Assembly (NCBI GenBank): GCA_009667805.1
Contig: CM019063.1
Location: forward strand, 191,762,661 to 191,826,660
Source: Leptobrachium leishanense
Taxonomy: Eukaryota > Chordata > Amphibia > Anura > Megophryidae
Length of the DNA stretch: 64,000 nucleotides
Direction of reading: 5' to 3'
Under the pieces are notes generated by a model. The model was not told where the DNA came from and did no database searches. It was given only the letters and a program-made list of their open reading frames with translations. Positions 59,220 to 64,000 of the stretch are shown piece after piece (within the stretch, counting starts at the first letter, position 1; each line of letters starts with the position of its first letter). A program made the position numbers and the translations under genes.

Positions 59220-59722
59220 AAGGGTTATTCAAAAAGCGACGAACTTGCCACAGAATGGCAACGAATGGTGAATTTCTCCCTACGGTGCAATTTTGTGTCA
59301 GTTCGTCAATTTGCCAAATGCTGGAGAACTGACAACGAAATATGGTGCAGTTCACCAGAATTCAGTGATCTTCGGCTGCAGCGAATTTCTCCCATAGAGA
59401 AATAATGTTTAATCTATTCAGAGAATGCAGGACTGCCCTGATTTTCAGTGATTCAGTTTTATTCTGTGACAGACCTTTTTATTACATTTTAATCGGACCA
59501 TTTTTATTATTTCCACGCATTTTCATGCATTTTTATTGGTTTAAACACCGCATATGGTGCTCTTTGATGGCGTTTGGCAGACGGCTCCAAGTTCGACGCA
59601 CTTCGGGGACATTGTGGTGAATAGTGAATTCACCGCATGGTCAGCAAACTGGAATCACCGAAGCGCACCGGAGTACGCCAACAGAGAAAGCACTGAAATT
59701 TCAGTGCTTCCTGATAACCCCT
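59220..59722. mobile_element. CAGGGTTATTC-TIR family, copy 7 (TSD TTA)
   Basis: Diverged ends AAGGGTTATTCAAAAAGCG and the complement of AGGGGTTATCAGGAAGC. Flanked by TTA (59217-59219 and 59723-59725). It is 503 bp and belongs to the same subfamily as 55177-55619. Confidence 0.75.
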
Positions 59723-59744
59723 TTAGTTTAAGTTACAGTTACAA

Positions 59745-59885
59745 GCATTTATAATGCACCAACAAGTTCCGTAGCGCTGTATAATGGGTGAGACAGAATA
59801 ACAAATATACATACACATTACACACACAGAACAGTAGGAGAGAGTACCCTGCTCAAGAGTTTACAATCTAAGAGCAGAGGGGTGA
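59745..59885 (-). mobile_element. L2/CR1-type LINE 3' UTR fragment, minus strand
   Basis: The complement reads cttagattgtaaactcttgagcagg, tacagcgctacggaacttgttggtgc, attataaatgc, the typical 3' UTR also seen at 61558-61700. Confidence 0.75.
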
Positions 59886-60191
59886 CACACTAGATGAGGG
59901 TGAGTATAGTAAGGCAGCTTCTAAACGTGTCACTTTTTCCATGCCCGAGCCGAGGGGGCACATTTCTACAAACGGCCGATTCATGACATTCAGCTGGTGG
60001 CCCACTGCGTGTCTTTGGAGGGAATTTTTTCCAACCCCTGGATTCTGCCGCCCTAGACAAAGCCTTGTTTGATAAATCCCTGACTGGATGTGGTGTAAGT
60101 TGCCCTGCAGGGCCCAGTGACAGGCCCTCATAATGCTGCCTGCAATCGCAGGGCACTGGTTACTTCACAGGAACTCTGCACTGCCACTTTA

Positions 60192-60440
60192 GGGCCCTAT
60201 TCTCTACTTTGCACTAAAATGGGGATGCTAATGGGGAAAATCTACGCCTGCATATTTCTCCGCAGCATCCTCATTTTAGTATGAGATTCCGTAGCAAGGC
60301 GCTACCTCGGCACCTTGCCCCAGAACGCAGAGCTAGGATGGGATACTCACGGTAGCGCTTACGTGCTGCTGCAAGTATCACATCCTGGAGTCCATAGGAC
60401 TCCATAGAGGTTTGCGATTCTGTGTCACCCTGTGTGAAAT
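60192..60440. mobile_element. GGGC-ended TIR family, partial copy
   Basis: Starts GGGCCCTATTCTCTACTTTG. A hairpin (ACTAAAATGGGGATGC ... GCATCCTCATTTTAGT, about 60224-60282) follows, then gatactcacggtagcgc, as in 36410-36440. The right end is not found before the hAT element at 60467. Confidence 0.6.
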
Positions 60441-60550
60441 GGACTGAAAAAGGAGATGGGGAGATGCAGGGGTCAAGTCCTGGGAAAAAAAGTGCGAGGA
60501 ACTCACCCAAGAATTCCACAACCCCCATTCCCCGAAGAGAAAAATATAAA

Positions 60551-60598
<48 letters not shown>

Positions 60599-60599
60599 C

Positions 60600-62175
60600 A
60601 CAGACCCCCAGAATGAATTATGGCCAGGTACAGTCCCCCAGAAATAATTATGGCCAGACCCCCAGAATTAATTATAAAGACCCCCAGAATGAATTATAGC
60701 CAGACACAGACCCCCAGAAATAATTATGGCCAGGTACGGACCCCCAGAATGAATTATGGCCAGGTACAGTCCCCCAGAAATAATTATGGCCAGGTACGGA
60801 CCACCAGAATGAATTATGGCCAGGTACAGTCCCCCAGAAATAATTATGGCCAGGTACGGACCACCAGAATGAATTATGGCCAGGTACAGTCCCCCAGAAA
60901 TAATTATGGCCAGACCCACAGAATTAATTATAAAGACCCCCAGAATGAATTATAGCCAGACACAGACCCCCAGAAATAATTATGGCCAGGTACGGACCAC
61001 CAGAATGAATTATGGCCAGGTACAGTCCCCCAGAAATAATTATGGCCAGACCCCCAGAATTAATTATAAAGACCCCCAGAATGAATTATAGCCAGACACA
61101 GACCCCCAGAAATAATTATGGCCAGGTACGGACCCCCAGAATGAATTATGGCCAGGTACAGTCCCCCAGAAATAATTATGGCCAGACCCCCAGAATTAAT
61201 TATAAAGACCCCCAGAATGAATTATAGCCAGACAAAGACCCCCAGAAATAATTATGGCCAGGTACAGACCCCCAGAATGAATTATGGCCAGGTACAGTCC
61301 CCCAGAAATAGTTATGGCAAGGTGCACTGCAGACCAGCCCAGAAATAATTATGGCCAGGTGCAGACCCCCAGAAATAATTATGGCCAGGTGCAGTCTCCC
61401 AGAATTAATTATGACCAGGTGCAGACCCCCAGAAATAATTATGGCCAGGTACAGTTCCCCAGAATTAATTATGGCCAGGTGCAGTCCCCCAGAATTAATT
61501 ATGGCCAGGTGCAGACCCCCAGAATTAATTATGGCCAGGTACAGTCCCCCAGAATTAGTTTTATTATTATTCTTTATTTATATAGCGCCAGCATATTCCG
61601 CAGCGCTGTACAATAGGCACAGTATAGACAGGGTTACAATACATTGAACAACATTTGACAAACAGTACAGGAGGAGAGGAGGGCCCTATTCCCGTAGGAA
61701 CTCACAATCTGGGAGGGTTGGGGTTGGAAACAGGAGGAGAGGACTGTAAGGTGAGAGTGATTGATGGTTGCGTCAGTGAGTCGGGTGGTAGGCTTCCCTA
61801 AATAGGAATGTTTTAAGGGAGCGTTTGAAGGAAGAGAAGTTAGGGGAAAGTCTGACAGTACGAGGGAGAGCGTTCCAGAGAATGGGGGCTGCGCGTGAGA
61901 AATCCTGCAGTCTATCATGGGAAGAGGTGATGCGGTGAAAAGCTAGGCGCAGGTCACTGTTTGACCTTAGGGAGCGGGCTGGGGTGTATTTGGTGATTAG
62001 TGAGGACAGGTAGTGGGGAGCTGAGTCAGTGAGGGTTTGTAGGTAAGGATAAGGATTTTGAACTTATGTTCAATTAATTATGGCCAGGTACAGACCCCCA
62101 GAATTAATTATGGCCAGGTGCAGACCCCCAGAATTAATTATAGCCAGGTGCAGACCCCCAGAATTAATTATAGCC
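60600..62175. repeat. Minisatellite, 30-bp unit, inside hAT copy 2
   Basis: The unit is CCCCCAGAAATAATTATGGC plus CAGGTACAGT, with CAGAATGAATTATGG and CAGAATTAATTATAAAGA variants. A block of about 136 bp is itself repeated four times (for example from 60620, 60876, 61012 and 61148). It is interrupted at 61558-62071. Confidence 0.93.
61558..62071 (-). pseudogene. L2/CR1-type LINE, 3' fragment, inside hAT copy 2
   Basis: On the minus strand the sequence encodes SLTDSAPHYLSSLITKYTP, then LRSNSDLRLAFHRI, then SRAAPILWNALPRTV and SFKRSLKTFLF, the C-terminal RT region motifs of L2/CR1-like elements. A 3' UTR follows with cagattgtgagttccta (complement) and gcgctgcggaatatgctggc. It ends in AATAATAATAAAAC. 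The insert lies between two AATTA copies in the minisatellite. It is 5'-truncated. Confidence 0.85.
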
Positions 62176-62594
62176 GGCAGAGACCCCTTGAGTTATACTT
62201 ACCAGTTACCAGCTTGCAGACCTCAGGACCTCGTCTTCCTCCCAGCTCCAGTGTGCTCCTGCAGGCGGCCGCTGTTCTTCTGAAAGCTGTGACGCGATCT
62301 CGCGAGATCTCGGCTGTAGGCCGCGTCACAGCCTTCAGAGGGCTGAGGAGGTGGCAGCATGAGGAGGGATCACGCAGGGCTCGGGGGAATGCACTTTGTC
62401 GTGCGGCTGCTAGCGGAATGCTGTTAATGCATTCCACTAGCAGTCCCTGCTGCCCACAGCGCAAACCTGTGTTCCGGCAACGTTCCCGCTGCGGGAGAAG
62501 TGCGGGAACGCCGTTCCCGCGCGATCCCGCAGGACTCGAGTCTCGGGCCCTGGGGAGATAGATATGATAAAGGGAGGGGACATGAAAAGGAGAT

Positions 62595-62855
62595 ACTCAC
62601 TGCTTTTACCGTTAGAGTTCTATTGCTTTGGATCTTGTGTACGTTCATACTCACTGCCTTTACCATGAGAGTTCTATTGCTGTGGTGCTCTGATATGCTG
62701 ATAAGCACTGCACATTACTGTGAGTTCTATTGCTGTGGAGCTCTATAATACGCTCATACACACCGTACAATACTGTGAGTTTTATTGCTGTGGAGCTCTG
62801 TGATACGCTCATACACACTGCATATTACTGTGAGTTTTATTGCTGTGAAGCTTTT
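62595..62855. repeat. Tandem repeat, about 55-bp unit, five copies
   Basis: Recurring ACTGTGAGTTCTATTGCTGTGG, with ctctgatacgctcatacacac. Markers lie at about 62611, 62668, 62721, 62777 and 62831. Confidence 0.8.
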
Positions 62856-63129
62856 TTTTCTGTTTTTTTTATACTCTCCTCTTCTGGTCCCAGAGGAAAT
62901 TATGAAAAAATTCTCTGTACTGTGCACTTTCCTCTAATGTATAATGGACGTTTAATACTAATTTATATCACTCGTATAATCAATCATAGTAGTGACAGTG
63001 TTATTACATTACTTATTAACTACATTATTATGTATTTAATACACTACTATTGTCATTGCATTCAGTGTGTGCTTATCTATGGAAGTTCTGCTTTCCGAGC
63101 AACAGTAGTTAAAAAAAAGTAGTAATACG

Positions 63130-63186
63130 GGGGGTGAAACCATGAGTTACTGCCCCGGGTGACACCAACCCTAGTGACGCCACTGA
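63130..63186. mobile_element. End fragment of a CAGTGGCGTCACTAGGG element
   Basis: The complement begins CAGTGGCGTCACTAGGGTTG, then GTGTCACCCGGGGCAG. This resembles the terminus of a widespread vertebrate DNA element. The opposite end was not found. Confidence 0.5.
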
Positions 63187-63387
63187 TTGCGCTCTCCATG
63201 TTAAGTATAGGATGGGTAAATTTCAGTAAGCTCGTGTAAGCTAGCACAATCACCGATGCGATAACAGAATTTTGCGGGTTTAGTGTCAGGAAGTTAATAT
63301 AGGGGGCATGCATTAAAGTCACTTATACTGCCGGTAACAATTACTCATCCAAACACGGCCGCCAGCATTCACTTTGGAATAGTTGTC
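63187..63387. mobile_element. Fragment of the GGGC-ended TIR family
   Basis: Carries gcgctctccatgttaagtat, aggatg and cagtaagctcg, as in 10065-10110 and 46430-46470. It ends tttggaatagttgtc, near the family terminus. Confidence 0.5.
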
Positions 63388-63420
63388 TTATGGTTTTCCA
63401 TATAAAGAGCTTACTGCTTG

Positions 63421-63423
<3 letters not shown>

Positions 63424-63460
<37 letters not shown>
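63424..63460. repeat. (GA)n microsatellite
   Basis: About 18 GA dinucleotides. Confidence 0.97.
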
Positions 63461-63461
<1 letters not shown>

Positions 63462-63524
63462 GGCTGGACCCATTGCAAGGAGTTGTGAGGTCTGCAAAAG
63501 GCTGTTTTCTGTATATGTCTGCTA

Positions 63525-64000
63525 TCTTCCTGTATATATTGTATCTGTCTGTCTGTCTATCCATGTTGTCCTGTATCTAACTGACCTGTATGCTATATTT
63601 TTCTATGTCTATTTATCTACATACGTATGTTTGTCAGCCTGCAAGTATATATTTATCTATTTTGCTATCTATATATCCATATTTTCCTGCATCAATTTAT
63701 TTAACTGTCTGCTTGTATCTGCCTTTTACTGTATCTATTTTTGTCTATATCTCTCTGCTATCCTCCCTGTATCCATTTCTCTATCTACATGTCTGCCTGT
63801 ATCTATTTATGTATCGCTTTATTTTTTCCTGTTTATATCTATTTATCTGTCTATCCATCTTTTCCTTTATCTATTTTCACTATTTATATGCATTGGCCTT
63901 ACGGTATCTATTTATCTATATATCTTTTGCTGTATCTATTTCATTATCTAAATTTGTCTGCATCTATATTTCATCTATCTACCTATCTTTTCCTCAGTAT
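63525..64000. repeat. Degenerate TATC/TGTC microsatellite-like region
   Basis: Imperfect TCTATC, TGTCTG and CTATTTAT repeats to the end of the window. Open frames here are compositional. Confidence 0.75.

Larger units (their letters stand above)
60467..62552. mobile_element. Non-autonomous hAT element filled with minisatellites (copy 2)
   Basis: Left end CAGGGGTCAAGTCCTGGG is identical to copy 1. The right end is the complement of CAGGGCCCGAGACTCGAGTC. Flanked by the 8-bp duplication GGGAGATG (60459-60466) and GGGAGATA (62553-62560). The interior holds a (TA)n run (about 60554-60596), a 30-bp minisatellite interrupted by a LINE fragment (61558-62071), and a GC-rich right part with a CGCGATCTCGCGAGATC palindrome at about 62291-62307. 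No transposase. The right 90 bp match copy 1 (gttcccgctgcgggagaagtgcgggaacg). Confidence 0.92.

Noticed and set aside
63418..63951. 177-codon open frame rich in Tyr, Leu, Ser and Cys
   Set aside because: It follows the (GA)n run and the TATC-like low-complexity region, and has no coding signature.
21019..64000. Further cabp7 exons
   Set aside because: Read by eye for EF-hand coding sequence (DRDGNGFI, DMDGDGQVDF) on the + strand and none was seen. A translated search would be decisive.

Overview
This window is vertebrate nuclear DNA, most likely from a large, repeat-rich amphibian (probably frog) genome. The evidence is TTAGGG-type telomeric repeat, CR1/Rex1/L2-like non-LTR retrotransposons, piggyBac, hAT, Harbinger and Tc1 elements, and one exon of a vertebrate gene. 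There is no bacterial or phage content. It is a scaffold piece with one 100-N gap (19611-19710).

The only host coding sequence I can support is the first coding exon of cabp7 (calneuron 2) at 20910-21018, + strand. It ends at a consensus GTGAGT donor in phase 1. No later EF-hand exon was found by eye, so 21019-64000 is read as intron 1, more than 42 kb long and filled with mobile elements. About 1.3 kb upstream of the exon, across the gap, lies a roughly 6.8 kb minisatellite with a 37-bp unit (12770-19610). Its last 640 bp run in the opposite direction next to the gap.

Layout. 1-5505: end of a TTAA element, then a CR1/Rex1-like LINE split by a hAT element (705-2515, clean 8-bp target duplication) that is mostly minisatellite, then a second LINE copy. 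5505-12500: MITE-like elements, including one of eight related elements with TIR CAGGGTTATTC and 3-bp target duplications. 12770-19610: the large array. 19711-22450: cabp7 5' region, exon 1 and intron start. 23460-25200: TIR elements. 25880-33361: a hAT MITE, then a 7.16 kb piggyBac element that carries a broken transposase, two families of 380-390 bp tandem repeats, interstitial telomeric repeat and nine consecutive hairpins. 33403-43950: Harbinger elements, a nested TIR composite, a Tc1-like pseudo-transposase and a LINE whose 3' UTR has become a minisatellite. 45330-49000: TTAA elements. 49500-59900: more of the 3-bp-duplication family, a TA-flanked element that is nearly all minisatellite (53146-54921), a solo LTR and LINE/SINE ends. 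60467-62552: a second copy of the minisatellite-bearing hAT.

The most unusual theme is that different classes of cut-and-paste element carry large internal minisatellites. The same repeat core (CCCCAGCTC..ATGGATATG) occurs in a hAT element and in an unrelated TA-target element 50 kb away. All boundaries come from reading TIRs and target duplications by eye. Family names are assigned by motif and target-site rules, not by database search.
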